A stretch of 9,413 nt of DNA from [Eubacterium] saphenum (GCA_004554555.1 SFLN01000078.1:1-9413); one strand, 5' to 3'. Numbered from the stretch's first letter, positions 1-5,642 are shown. The notes: generated by a model not told the origin, from the letters alone. A program made the numbers and translations.

Positions 1-21
1 AACGCGTTCGGAGTTCGATTA

Positions 22-97
22 TGGAGCGGATTACGAGGCTCGAACTCGCTACCTCCACCTTGGCAAGGTGGCGCTCTACCGGATGAGCTAAATCCGC
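22..97 (-). tRNA. tRNA-Gly (anticodon GCC)
   Basis: Read on the minus strand this is a complete 76-nt cloverleaf ending in an encoded CCA. The acceptor stem pairs GCGGATT with AATCCGC. The anticodon stem CCACC/GGTGG encloses the loop TTGCCAA, giving anticodon GCC, which reads glycine codons GGC and GGU. The T arm carries the standard GTTCGAG core. It lies four bases downstream of tRNA-Phe and has no promoter of its own, so the two are almost certainly cotranscribed and separated by processing. The 21 bases beyond it hold nothing I can identify; the operon may continue outside the window. Confidence 0.97.
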
Positions 98-101
98 AAA
101 A

Positions 102-177
102 TGGTGCCTCCGGTCGGAATCGAACCAACGACACGGGGATTTTCAGTCCCCTGCTCTACCAACTGAGCTACAGAGGC
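102..177 (-). tRNA. tRNA-Phe (anticodon GAA)
   Basis: On the minus strand this is a 76-nt cloverleaf with encoded CCA. The acceptor stem starts GCCTCTG, with one G.T wobble against CGGAGGC. The D arm is AGCTCAGTTGGTAGAGC. The anticodon stem GGGGA/TCCCC holds the loop CTGAAAA, giving anticodon GAA for phenylalanine. It is the first gene after the consensus promoter at 221-249 and is followed after four bases by tRNA-Gly. Confidence 0.97.
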
Positions 178-220
178 GATTGTCACTGCCCTCGGTTTAT
201 CACCTCGAGCCGACTATGAT

Positions 221-249
221 ATTATATCACCATTCACTCAATTTGTCAA
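221..249 (-). promoter_or_regulatory. Sigma-A promoter of the tRNA-Phe/tRNA-Gly operon
   Basis: On the minus strand TTGACA (249-244) is followed after exactly 17 bp by TATAAT (226-221), a perfect housekeeping consensus. Transcription would start near 214, leaving a leader of about 37 nt before tRNA-Phe. The flanking sequence (250-340) is very A/T-rich, as in an UP element, and contains no gene. Confidence 0.93.
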
Positions 250-341
250 TAGTTTTTTCAAAATTTTTTCAAAAAATTTTAAGTTTTTTTCATTTTCTAT
301 TATATGACAAAATTTCAAAAAAATTCCTACAATCCGAAAAA

Positions 342-701
342 TTACGCGTCAACGCTGTTTTGTCCGTCAACAATGCGGATTTCGAGCTTATGCGGAAGGC
401 AGACAATCGGCACTGCGCCGCCGCTCACCGCGCCTCTGTTCACGCACACCTTGTCGGGGCAATCTGCGTAGGATACCCGCACCGCGCCGTTTTTGACGGT
501 CACGACATTCACGCCGTTCTCGCACTCCACGGTAAATTCCGCGTCAGCCGAAAGCGGCAAAGTCCTGATAAGAACGCCGTTTTGATAGATTTCAGCGGTT
601 GGATTTTTTCTCGGAATGTTCATCATCACAGCAAAAATTGCAATTCCCGCCGCTGCCGCCGCGAGCAGGACGATTATTCCGACAAGCACTTTTTTGTTCA
701 T
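342..701 (-). CDS. NusG domain II-containing membrane-anchored protein
   Basis: A 119-residue protein of the NusG domain II family (Pfam NusG_II), a small beta-domain widespread in Firmicutes and unrelated in role to the transcription factor NusG proper. Residues 5-28 form a hydrophobic, alanine-rich segment that anchors it in the membrane as an uncleaved signal. The rest (about 33-117) is predicted to lie outside. The family signature is visible at residues 80-108: DCPDKVC, a glycine-rich turn, then IVCLPHKLEIRI, with Cys81, Cys86, Cys101 and His104. The ATG is preceded by GAAGGTGG (705-712), a good ribosome binding site. Such proteins often sit next to FMN-binding or Gx-type transporter genes, but here the upstream neighbour is the large membrane protein of the sigma cluster, with an intrinsic terminator in between. 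Family assignment is firm; the function is not known, and the cysteines suggest redox chemistry or metal binding only by inference. Confidence 0.9.
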   Translation of the reverse strand: MNKKVLVGIIVLLAAAAAGIAIFAVMMNIPRKNPTAEIYQNGVLIRTLPLSADAEFTVECENGVNVVTVKNGAVRVSYADCPDKVCVNRGAVSGGAVPIVCLPHKLEIRIVDGQNSVDA

Positions 702-712
702 TTTCCACCTTC

Positions 713-744
713 AAATAAAACCCCACCCGCTGTTGCGGGCAGGG
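713..744 (-). terminator. Intrinsic terminator/attenuator between the large membrane protein gene and the NusG_II gene
   Basis: Minus-strand RNA forms a 10-bp stem, CCCTGCCCGC with GCGGGTGGGG, around an AACA tetraloop, followed by TTTTATTT. Two of the pairs are G.U wobbles that exist only in minus-strand RNA (they would be A.C mismatches on the other strand), so this is a terminator for the leftward transcript. Its U tract directly touches the ribosome binding site of the NusG_II gene. Confidence 0.88.
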
Positions 745-779
745 TTGGAAAGCAGCTTCATTTTCAAAATTCGCCGCAT

Positions 780-2972
780 TTATTCGATAATTCCGCCGAG
801 CTTCCACTGCGTGCCCGACTTCACAAGGTTCACATTCACGGTGCGATAACCGATTTTCCCGTCAAACGTGCCTACCTTTATATAAAGTACGCCTGTTGCG
901 TTCACACCGTCGTTCGCGGTAATCGTGAAAACGGTGTCGGAAACGTTGATTGTACCCAAACCGCCGTTCTCGTAGGACAACTCAACTCCCGAGATTTGGC
1001 AGCGGCTCTTGAGCAAATCCGCCGCACTTTGTGTATAAATCGCCTTTATAACCTTGCCGAGAGTATCCGCGTCGCTGATTCCGCAGGACGAAATCTTGTT
1101 TTTGGCAAGCGCGTTTTGCAGACCGATAGCGTTGTTCACAACTTCACGCATTTGTACAGTTGCGTTCTCATAGGGCGCGTTGAACATAAGGCTCTGCTGC
1201 ATATTTTTCTCGGAGTACGCGCTTTCGGTAATTCTGATGCGGTCGTCCGTCACCTTCGCCTGGTATTTCGGCGACAAGCTGTTCCGCCAGTCAATTTTCG
1301 CGACAATATCAAGCCCGCTTGCCGCGCTGATTTGACCATCGCTAATCGTGTAGTAACCGCCGCCGCACGCGAAACTGTTCGCGCTCGCGCCGAAGTTAAC
1401 GATACCGCTTGAAGGCACGCTCAGCATAGTATCGGTCGCGGTGTCGAAGATATACGAGCCGCTGTTGAGGACAATCGCCGCATACGTTCCCGCCAAATTC
1501 GGCGAAACCGCGCAGGAGCTTTCCTCGGAGAAAATCACGAACTCATCTGTATACTTGCTCACGGGAACTTTAACGATTTCCGTGTTCTTTTCGCCCTTAA
1601 CGCAGACATAAGCGTAGTTCTCGTTCACCGCAAGCACGGTTGTCGGAACTTTTTCGCTGTAATAGCAAACCGACAGATATTCAACTTCTCTGCCGTCGAA
1701 CCGAGCGGAGCAGGCGTAATAGTCGCCATCCTCGTCGATATTGAGAACGAGCACACCGCTGTTCTTATTATAAACAACGTCCGTGATAGCGCCCGACATA
1801 ACGATTCCGTTAACATCAAGCTCATCGAAGGAGCTGTTTTTCACATCAACATAGAACAGCCTTGAGCGTCTGCCATCCTCTGCGGTTGAAACGAGAAGCC
1901 CCGAGCCGTCCTCGGCAATCCAGTCAATTCTCGGCTGCTCGCAGTCAATCGAAGAAACAAGGCTCACATCGTAGCCGTCAAAATCGTAAATCGCCGCGCT
2001 GATATCGGTCAGCACAAAGAAGTTGTTCTCATTGATGAAGAACGCGTCCTTTGCGTTAATTTCGCTTGTGAGGTACTCCATTCCCTTGAGATTTTCGGGC
2101 AACGTCACGCCCTCGGGAATTTCATCAATCACGGGAGCAGGCTCTTCCGAGGTATCCGAAGACGCGTCGGAGCTTTCGCCGTCCGAGCTGTCCGAGATAT
2201 CCGAGCTGTCCGAGATATCCGAGCTGTCGGAAGAATCCGAGCTGTCCGAAACATCGGAAACGTCAGAGCTGTCGGAAACATCGCTGCTCTCGATGGGCTC
2301 GGGTTCGCTCGGCGTATCGATTGACACATCTCCGCCGATATCGATAGGCGGAATGTCAACAATCTCGGGGTCGCTTAATTTTATCGGTGCAACGACGTTC
2401 AAATCGTCGTCTGCGGTCAAAATTTCAACGGTAAAGACCTCGCTGCTCTTGTGGAGCTGCTCCATAAGGTAACCCGCGCAGTTGATGACCGCGCCCGTAA
2501 TCTTGCCCTCGTCCTTTTCAAAAACCTTGCCGACCGCCTCGGAACCGACAACGCGGCTCTCATCGCTGAAATACAGCATCTTGACGGGCACGCTTCCCTG
2601 CGCATTTTCCGTGAGCACTCTCTGCGCTTCGGCAGGCGAAAGCGGCTCTCTGAACGTAACCATAACATCGTGCAGCTCGCCCGAGTTCTCGTTTTTGCGG
2701 ATATCCTCGATAGCTCGCTCGATGCGTTCCTTGTTGGAAAGCGCCGTGAGGGTGCTTCCCGTGAGCAAATCGACGCCCTTGTTACCGCCGAGCTGCGTGA
2801 ACATAACCGTTCCCACGCCGACAACCGCCGCCGCAGCCGCCGCGGTTATACCTATATAAATGGGCATAGACGAACGTCCCGCGAACTTGCCTTTTTTGGC
2901 GTTTGCGAGAATTTTATCCTTGTCGAACTGATATTCGCTCATCAATTCCTTGTAAAAATCGCGCTTGTTCAC
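780..2972 (-). CDS. Single-pass membrane protein with Ser/Asp linker, putative anti-sigma factor/sensor
   Basis: A 730-residue protein starting at GTG 2972. The start is fixed by AAAGGAGG at 2981-2988, 8 nt upstream; a longer reading from TTG at 3002 would place that site inside the gene. Residues 1-34 are charged and probably cytoplasmic (the segment around DFYKELMSEYQFDKDKI). Residues 36-58 are one alanine-rich membrane helix, and the remainder should be extracytoplasmic. Residues about 60-205 are a compact domain, and 226-276 are a low-complexity linker of repeated SSDISD/SSD units. Residues about 290-510 show recurring short strands (VLAVNENYAYVCVKG and similar) suggestive of a beta-propeller. 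The C-terminus (about 620-730) looks like another beta-rich domain ending in KLGGII. It is encoded just after an ECF-type sigma factor in the same direction, which is why I propose a sigma-binding N-terminus with an outer sensor. That role is inference from context; I recognise no named family over its full length. Confidence 0.8.
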   Translation of the reverse strand: MNKRDFYKELMSEYQFDKDKILANAKKGKFAGRSSMPIYIGITAAAAAAVVGVGTVMFTQLGGNKGVDLLTGSTLTALSNKERIERAIEDIRKNENSGELHDVMVTFREPLSPAEAQRVLTENAQGSVPVKMLYFSDESRVVGSEAVGKVFEKDEGKITGAVINCAGYLMEQLHKSSEVFTVEILTADDDLNVVAPIKLSDPEIVDIPPIDIGGDVSIDTPSEPEPIESSDVSDSSDVSDVSDSSDSSDSSDISDSSDISDSSDGESSDASSDTSEEPAPVIDEIPEGVTLPENLKGMEYLTSEINAKDAFFINENNFFVLTDISAAIYDFDGYDVSLVSSIDCEQPRIDWIAEDGSGLLVSTAEDGRRSRLFYVDVKNSSFDELDVNGIVMSGAITDVVYNKNSGVLVLNIDEDGDYYACSARFDGREVEYLSVCYYSEKVPTTVLAVNENYAYVCVKGEKNTEIVKVPVSKYTDEFVIFSEESSCAVSPNLAGTYAAIVLNSGSYIFDTATDTMLSVPSSGIVNFGASANSFACGGGYYTISDGQISAASGLDIVAKIDWRNSLSPKYQAKVTDDRIRITESAYSEKNMQQSLMFNAPYENATVQMREVVNNAIGLQNALAKNKISSCGISDADTLGKVIKAIYTQSAADLLKSRCQISGVELSYENGGLGTINVSDTVFTITANDGVNATGVLYIKVGTFDGKIGYRTVNVNLVKSGTQWKLGGIIE
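2140..2295 (-). repeat. Coding microrepeat for the Ser/Asp-rich linker
   Basis: Within the large membrane protein gene the DNA is a run of near-identical short units. The clearest is an 18-bp unit GAGCTGTCCGAGATATCC (plus-strand reading) present about twice in tandem around 2185-2225 and flanked by degenerate copies. It encodes alternating Ser-Ser-Asp-Ile/Val-Ser-Asp. The unit length is a multiple of three, so gain or loss of copies would change linker length without a frameshift. Comparable Ser/Asp tracts act as flexible stalks in cell-surface proteins. Confidence 0.75.
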
Positions 2973-2980
2973 AAAAACGT

Positions 2981-2988
2981 CCTCCTTT
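2981..2988 (-). promoter_or_regulatory. Ribosome binding site that sets the GTG start of the large membrane protein
   Basis: The minus strand reads AAAGGAGG followed by 8 nt and then GTG at 2972. This is the strongest Shine-Dalgarno sequence in the area and decides between GTG 2972 and the upstream in-frame TTG 3002 or ATG 2993, which lack such a site. Confidence 0.85.
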
Positions 2989-3064
2989 CCCATTAAATTC
3001 AAACAAAATCTCAGCCGACCAAGCCGAAATTTTCGGTAAAATCTACTAAATAACAGAGCATTTT

Positions 3065-3110
3065 CCGTTCAATACAGCATATTCCGTTCACCCGAAAAGT
3101 TGCCCGTTCA
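3065..3110 (-). repeat. Three TGAACGG direct repeats between sigma and membrane-protein genes
   Basis: On the minus strand TGAACGG occurs three times, at 3110-3104, 3090-3084 and 3071-3065, with start-to-start spacing of 20 and 19 bp. The two copies nearer the downstream gene extend to 19-bp units, TGAACGGAATATGCTGTAT and TGAACGGAAAATGCTCTGT, matching at 16 of 19 positions. The spacing of about two helical turns puts all copies on one face of the DNA, as for cooperative protein binding. The AAC core resembles ECF sigma -35 elements (GGAAC/TGAAC type). Function is unproven. Confidence 0.6.
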
Positions 3111-3169
3111 GCAAGATTCAGCAAATTGCACAAAACTCTCTGCAAATTTTCATCAAATACGCCAGCCCG

Positions 3170-3736
3170 TCAAATCTCGAACTTTTTCTTCTGCCGCTCA
3201 ATGGTGCGGTAGAGCTTGTTTTTGACGGTTGAGAGATTCAGCCCAAGCCGCTTGGCAACCTCGTCCAGCTTCATATCGCACACAAAATGCAGATAGAAAA
3301 TCTGACCGGTGGTTTCATCGTTTTTGATGATATCATCGAAAATCTGCTTTGCGAGGATTTTGTTGGTCATAATCTCCTCGAGCAGCGGCTCATCGCGGGA
3401 CAGCTCTGCATCAAGCGCCGCCGACTCCTCCTCGGAGAAATCGGACATATTTTTCACCTTATCGCGGCGCTTTATGAAGCCCGACAAAAAGGTTCGGCAC
3501 TCAAACTTCGCAATATTAATAAGGAAAGCCTCCGCCGACTCGATATCGTCGTAGCCCTTATCGCAAATCCGCTTGTAGAACCGAGTGTAGACGTTCTGAA
3601 TGATATCCTCCGCGTCCTGAAAACGGGAAGCGTGGCTCGCGACGTACCTTGAAACGGCGCTGAACGTCTGCTCGTAAGCGTTATTAAAAAACAAATCAGT
3701 TTCGGGACTGCCCAACGACGTTTCACCTCGTTTCAC
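3170..3736 (-). CDS. RNA polymerase sigma factor, sigma-70 family, ECF-like
   Basis: A 188-residue two-domain sigma factor that would direct RNA polymerase to a dedicated promoter set. Region 2 lies at about residues 18-95, with the characteristic acidic stretch FQDAEDIIQNVYTRFYKRI (39-57) of the -10 recognition and core-binding helices. Region 4 lies at about 127-185, with a helix-turn-helix around 154-178 (DMKLDEVAKRLGLNLSTVKNKLYRTIE) for the -35 element. No regions 1 or 3 are present, as is usual for extracytoplasmic-function sigmas. Two starts are plausible. GTG 3736 has a GAGG seven bases upstream. TTG 3715 (residue 8) has the much better GAGGTGA at 3723-3729 with 7-nt spacing and would give 181 residues. 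I report the longer form, but the shorter may be real. It is the first gene of a leftward cluster with the large membrane protein, separated by a 197-bp gap. Confidence 0.9.
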   Translation of the reverse strand: MKRGETSLGSPETDLFFNNAYEQTFSAVSRYVASHASRFQDAEDIIQNVYTRFYKRICDKGYDDIESAEAFLINIAKFECRTFLSGFIKRRDKVKNMSDFSEEESAALDAELSRDEPLLEEIMTNKILAKQIFDDIIKNDETTGQIFYLHFVCDMKLDEVAKRLGLNLSTVKNKLYRTIERQKKKFEI

Positions 3737-3738
3737 GT

Positions 3739-3814
3739 CCCCGCCTCATAACCGTAGTCACAAAAATCATACAAAAAGTTTCAATTTTTTTCGCAATAAT
3801 TTGTAACGGCGGGG
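3739..3814 (-). promoter_or_regulatory. GC-only inverted repeat in the sigma gene leader
   Basis: In the leader RNA CCCCGCC (3814-3808) can pair perfectly with GGCGGGG (3745-3739), closing a loop of about 62 nt that is otherwise A/U-rich. The 3' arm ends two bases before the GTG 3736 start and covers the GAGG there, so pairing would hide that ribosome binding site while leaving the GAGGTGA of TTG 3715 free. It could control translation or start choice; this is inference from pairing alone. Confidence 0.4.
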
Positions 3815-3848
3815 AAAAATAGCACTAAATGTTGATACATATAGAATT

Positions 3849-3877
3849 ATTATACCACAAATCATTATATTTGTCAA
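3849..3877 (-). promoter_or_regulatory. Sigma-A promoter of the sigma-factor cluster
   Basis: The minus strand has TTGACA (3877-3872), a 17-bp spacer and TATAAT (3854-3849), a perfect housekeeping consensus. The start site would be near 3842, giving a leader of about 105 nt before the sigma gene. Because the promoter is of the vegetative type, the sigma gene is probably always transcribed and controlled at a later level. Confidence 0.9.
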
Positions 3878-3891
3878 ATGCCTCTTTACCG

Positions 3892-3905
3892 ATTTTCGTG
3901 AAAAT
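3892..3905. promoter_or_regulatory. Palindrome in the divergent promoter region
   Basis: ATTTTC-GT-GAAAAT is a perfect 14-bp inverted repeat midway between the back-to-back -35 boxes of the sigma and HAD promoters. A GAAAATT direct repeat starts at 3900 and again at 3911, one helical turn apart. This is a candidate operator, but the A/T richness makes chance occurrence quite possible. Confidence 0.3.
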
Positions 3906-3923
3906 TTCGGGAAAATTAATTGC

Positions 3924-3952
3924 TTGACAACATTTGCGAAATGTGGTAAAAT
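3924..3952 (+). promoter_or_regulatory. Sigma-A promoter of the HAD phosphatase gene, with palindromic spacer
   Basis: TTGACA (3924-3929), 17 bp, TAAAAT (3947-3952). The spacer contains the inverted repeat ACATTT-GCG-AAATGT (3930-3944), which sits exactly between the two polymerase contact boxes, where a bound repressor would block transcription. The leader to the ATG at 4012 would be about 50 nt. Confidence 0.85.
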
Positions 3953-4011
3953 TAAACCAACCAGTGAAAATGCTTATCGAAATTTTGTGCAATTTCACGA
4001 AAGGATTACAA

Positions 4012-4650
4012 ATGAAAAAAGCGATAATTTTTGACCTTGACGGCACGCTCTGGGACTCGTCGCAGTCGGTTACAGACTCCTGGAACGAAATTCTCGGAAA
4101 ATACCCCGAGGCGCGCCAAATCACGCTTGACGATATGCACGGCTTTATGGGCAGGCAGATGGACGAGATTGCGCGAATGATAATGCCGGACTTGCCCGAC
4201 AGCCGCCGCATGAGCATAATGGACGAGTGCATGGACTACGAGCTTACTTATTTAAAAGAGCACTGCGGCGCGACGCTGTACCCGAAGGTGCGCGAAACGC
4301 TGGAAATTCTTGGGAAAACGTGCAAGCTGATGATTGTGAGCAACTGTCAGGACGGCTATATCCAGACATTTCTGGAGTTTTCGGGGCTTGGGGAGCTGTT
4401 CGATGACTTCGAGAGCGCGGGTGCAACGGGGTTGTCCAAAGGCGAGAACAACAAGCTGGTTATCGAGCGAAACGGCATTGACCGGGCAATTTACATCGGC
4501 GACACGCAGGGCGACCTCAACTCTGCGGATTTCGCGGGAATACCGTTCGTTCACGCAGCCTATGGTTTCGGCACAACAAACAGGCAAACCGCCCGAGCAA
4601 ATTCCTTTGAGGAAATACCAAATATTGTAAAAGAAATCTTCGGCGAATAA
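4012..4650 (+). CDS. HAD family hydrolase (phosphoglycolate phosphatase-like, subfamily IA)
   Basis: A 212-residue soluble phosphatase of the haloacid dehalogenase superfamily. Motif I is IIFDLDGTLWD, with nucleophile Asp8 and acid/base Asp10. Motif II is IVSN ending at Ser110/Asn111. Motif III is a lysine at GLSKGENNK (Lys143 or Lys148). Motif IV is IYIGDTQGD, with Asp164 and Asp168 for magnesium. A helical cap lies between motifs I and II (about residues 16-95), as in subfamily IA enzymes such as phosphoglycolate phosphatase and pyrophosphatase-like relatives. The start is ATG 4012 after AAAGGA; an open frame extends upstream to 3934 but that part overlaps the promoter and is not translated. 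The substrate cannot be told from sequence. The gene stands alone, divergent from the sigma cluster and closed by a terminator. Confidence 0.92.
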   Translation: MKKAIIFDLDGTLWDSSQSVTDSWNEILGKYPEARQITLDDMHGFMGRQMDEIARMIMPDLPDSRRMSIMDECMDYELTYLKEHCGATLYPKVRETLEILGKTCKLMIVSNCQDGYIQTFLEFSGLGELFDDFESAGATGLSKGENNKLVIERNGIDRAIYIGDTQGDLNSADFAGIPFVHAAYGFGTTNRQTARANSFEEIPNIVKEIFGE

Positions 4651-4677
4651 AAAAATTTTTTCGGACTTTTGACGCAA

Positions 4678-4709
4678 AAACCCGCTGAAGCCTTTATTCA
4701 AGCGGGTTT
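4678..4709 (+). terminator. Terminator hairpin after the HAD gene
   Basis: AAACCCGCT (4678-4686) pairs with AGCGGGTTT (4701-4709). The stem can extend inward by GAA/TTC past a one-base bulge. Runs of A lie before it and short T runs after it. The U tract after the stem is weak on the plus strand (TTTGCG) and slightly better on the minus strand (TTTTTGCG), but the position between the HAD stop and the next promoter supports termination of the HAD transcript. Confidence 0.7.
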
Positions 4710-4749
4710 GCGAAAAATAAAATTTTTTGAGATTTTTTTGAAAAAACGC

Positions 4750-4778
4750 TTGACAAATTTGCGAAAGTATGATATAAT
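4750..4778 (+). promoter_or_regulatory. Sigma-A promoter of tRNA-Leu
   Basis: TTGACA (4750-4755), 17-bp spacer, TATAAT (4773-4778), a perfect consensus. The start would fall near 4785, about ten bases before the mature tRNA 5' end. Confidence 0.93.
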
Positions 4779-4795
4779 ATAACAGTCGTTGAAAT

Positions 4796-4882
4796 GCGAG
4801 TGTGCTGGAATAGGCAGACAGGCTAGCTTGAGGTGCTAGTGTTGGAAACGACGTGTGGGTTCAAGTCCCGTCACTCGCACCA
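4796..4882 (+). tRNA. tRNA-Leu (anticodon GAG)
   Basis: An 87-nt class II tRNA with encoded CCA. The acceptor stem pairs GCGAGTG with CACTCGC. The anticodon stem CTAGC/GCTAG holds the loop TTGAGGT with anticodon GAG, reading CUC and CUU. The long variable arm (GTGTTGGAAACGACGT region) is typical of leucine tRNAs. It is a single-gene unit with its own promoter and terminator. Confidence 0.96.
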
Positions 4883-4905
4883 GCAGCGTGACGCTGCACC
4901 CTTTT

Positions 4906-4938
4906 CGCCCCGAGTTTCTGCTTGGGGCGATTTTTGTT
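4906..4938 (+). terminator. Intrinsic terminator of tRNA-Leu
   Basis: CGCCCCGAG (4906-4914) pairs with CTTGGGGCG (4921-4929) over nine pairs, one a G.U wobble, with a six-base loop, followed by ATTTTTGTT. A second small hairpin, GCAGCG-TGA-CGCTGC, lies just before it at 4883-4897 next to the tRNA 3' end. Confidence 0.92.
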
Positions 4939-5135
4939 CCCGAAAACGACTTTTACGCGGTTCAAAACTCAAGCCGCGGTGTTCTATCTTACTTTGAAAT
5001 ATCCCATTCAGCCTCGGCGTGAACGCGGGACTATTTTTTTACCGTACAAGCTAACGAACGTTATCGCAAATTTTCGACAATTTTTGCAACTTATCGCCCT
5101 GTCGTGCAACTTATTCCCTTTTACCGAAAACGGCA
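4939..5135. other. Intergenic region without a gene, upstream of the LytTR promoter
   Basis: I see no credible coding sequence here; the open frame that crosses it has no ribosome binding site and no recognisable domain. Its last 50 bases hold the TGCAACTTAT direct repeat. The rest shows only short A/T runs (for example a T7 run near 5034-5040). Confidence 0.6.
5085..5114 (+). promoter_or_regulatory. Direct repeat TGCAACTTAT x2, candidate LytTR binding site
   Basis: The decamer TGCAACTTAT occurs at 5085-5094 and 5105-5114, exactly 20 bp apart (two helical turns), ending 21 bp upstream of the -35 box. LytTR-domain regulators are known to bind paired direct repeats just upstream of promoters, usually with a GTT core. 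The complement of this unit contains AAGTTGC with such a core, although the full published consensus is not matched. The next gene encodes a LytTR protein, so autoregulation is the natural hypothesis. Confidence 0.5.
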
Positions 5136-5163
5136 TTGACAGCGGCGCTAAATCTGATATAAT
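5136..5163 (+). promoter_or_regulatory. Sigma-A promoter of the LytTR operon
   Basis: TTGACA (5136-5141), 16-bp spacer, TATAAT (5158-5163). The spacer is one base shorter than at the other promoters here, which may lower basal strength and leave room for activation. The leader to the ATG is about 23 nt and contains the GGGAGG ribosome binding site at 5183-5188. Confidence 0.88.
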
Positions 5164-5192
5164 ATAAGTAAAGCAAACAGACGGGAGGCATT

Positions 5193-5642
5193 ATGAAGCT
5201 AATCGAACGCACAACCGACTCTCCCGAGGACGACAAGGTTATCCTCGAGTATTTCGAGTTTACGCAGGAGTTTTCGGATATCAAGAATTTTATTCTCGAC
5301 AACAAACAGCTTTTTGCCGTGTACGACAAGGAGAAAAATCTTGTCAAGCTGAAAATCAAGGACGTTCTGTATTTCGAGGCGGTCGGCGAGCTTGTGTTCG
5401 CGTACACCGAAGGCGGCGTGTTTGAGGTCAAAATGCGGCTTTATCAGGTCGAGGAGCTGCTCGAGCCGCACCAAATCCTGCGCGCTTCCAAATCCTTCCT
5501 CATCAATCTTTACCGGATTTCAGCGGTTACTCCCGCGCTGAACGGCAGACTTATCGCGACTATGGACAACAGCGAGAAGGTTATGATATCGCGGCAGTAC
5601 GCGAAAATCATCACGGAACGCTTTATGAAAGGGCTTGTATGA
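5193..5642 (+). CDS. LytTR-domain DNA-binding transcriptional regulator (no receiver domain)
   Basis: A 149-residue protein whose C-terminal part, residues about 48-146, is a LytTR DNA-binding domain. Visible hallmarks are VKLKIKDVLYFEAVGELVFAYT, the central VKMRLYQVEELLEPHQILRASKSFLINL and the ending KVMISRQYAKIITERF. The N-terminal 45 residues are short and acidic, and there is no response-regulator receiver domain, so it is not a two-component regulator. Its stop overlaps the ATG of the DUF3021 membrane protein by four bases (ATGA). This gene pair matches the LytTR regulatory systems described in Firmicutes, such as HdrRM and BrsRM of Streptococcus mutans, where a membrane protein restrains the regulator. 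ATG 5193 follows GGGAGG with 4-nt spacing. Targets are unknown, beyond possible autoregulation. Confidence 0.92.
   Translation: MKLIERTTDSPEDDKVILEYFEFTQEFSDIKNFILDNKQLFAVYDKEKNLVKLKIKDVLYFEAVGELVFAYTEGGVFEVKMRLYQVEELLEPHQILRASKSFLINLYRISAVTPALNGRLIATMDNSEKVMISRQYAKIITERFMKGLV

Noticed and set aside
180..1412. A long plus-strand open frame (410 codons) opposite the NusG_II and large membrane-protein genes
   Set aside because: It runs through the tRNA promoter and is antisense to two well-supported genes. It has no ribosome binding site and no recognisable domain, and its arginine- and histidine-rich composition is typical of a shadow frame.
3934..4011. N-terminal extension of the HAD protein to 238 residues
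   Set aside because: The extension would overlap the HAD promoter and begin upstream of its predicted transcription start. Family motif I begins immediately after ATG 4012, which has its own ribosome binding site.
3930..4767. The decamer ATTTGCGAAA shared by the HAD and tRNA-Leu promoter spacers
   Set aside because: The copies are offset by one base relative to the -35 box and sit in A/T-rich DNA; two copies are not enough to infer a common regulator.
4922..5167. An 81-codon plus-strand open frame between tRNA-Leu and the LytTR gene
   Set aside because: It starts inside the tRNA terminator, overlaps the LytTR promoter and has no ribosome binding site or family resemblance.
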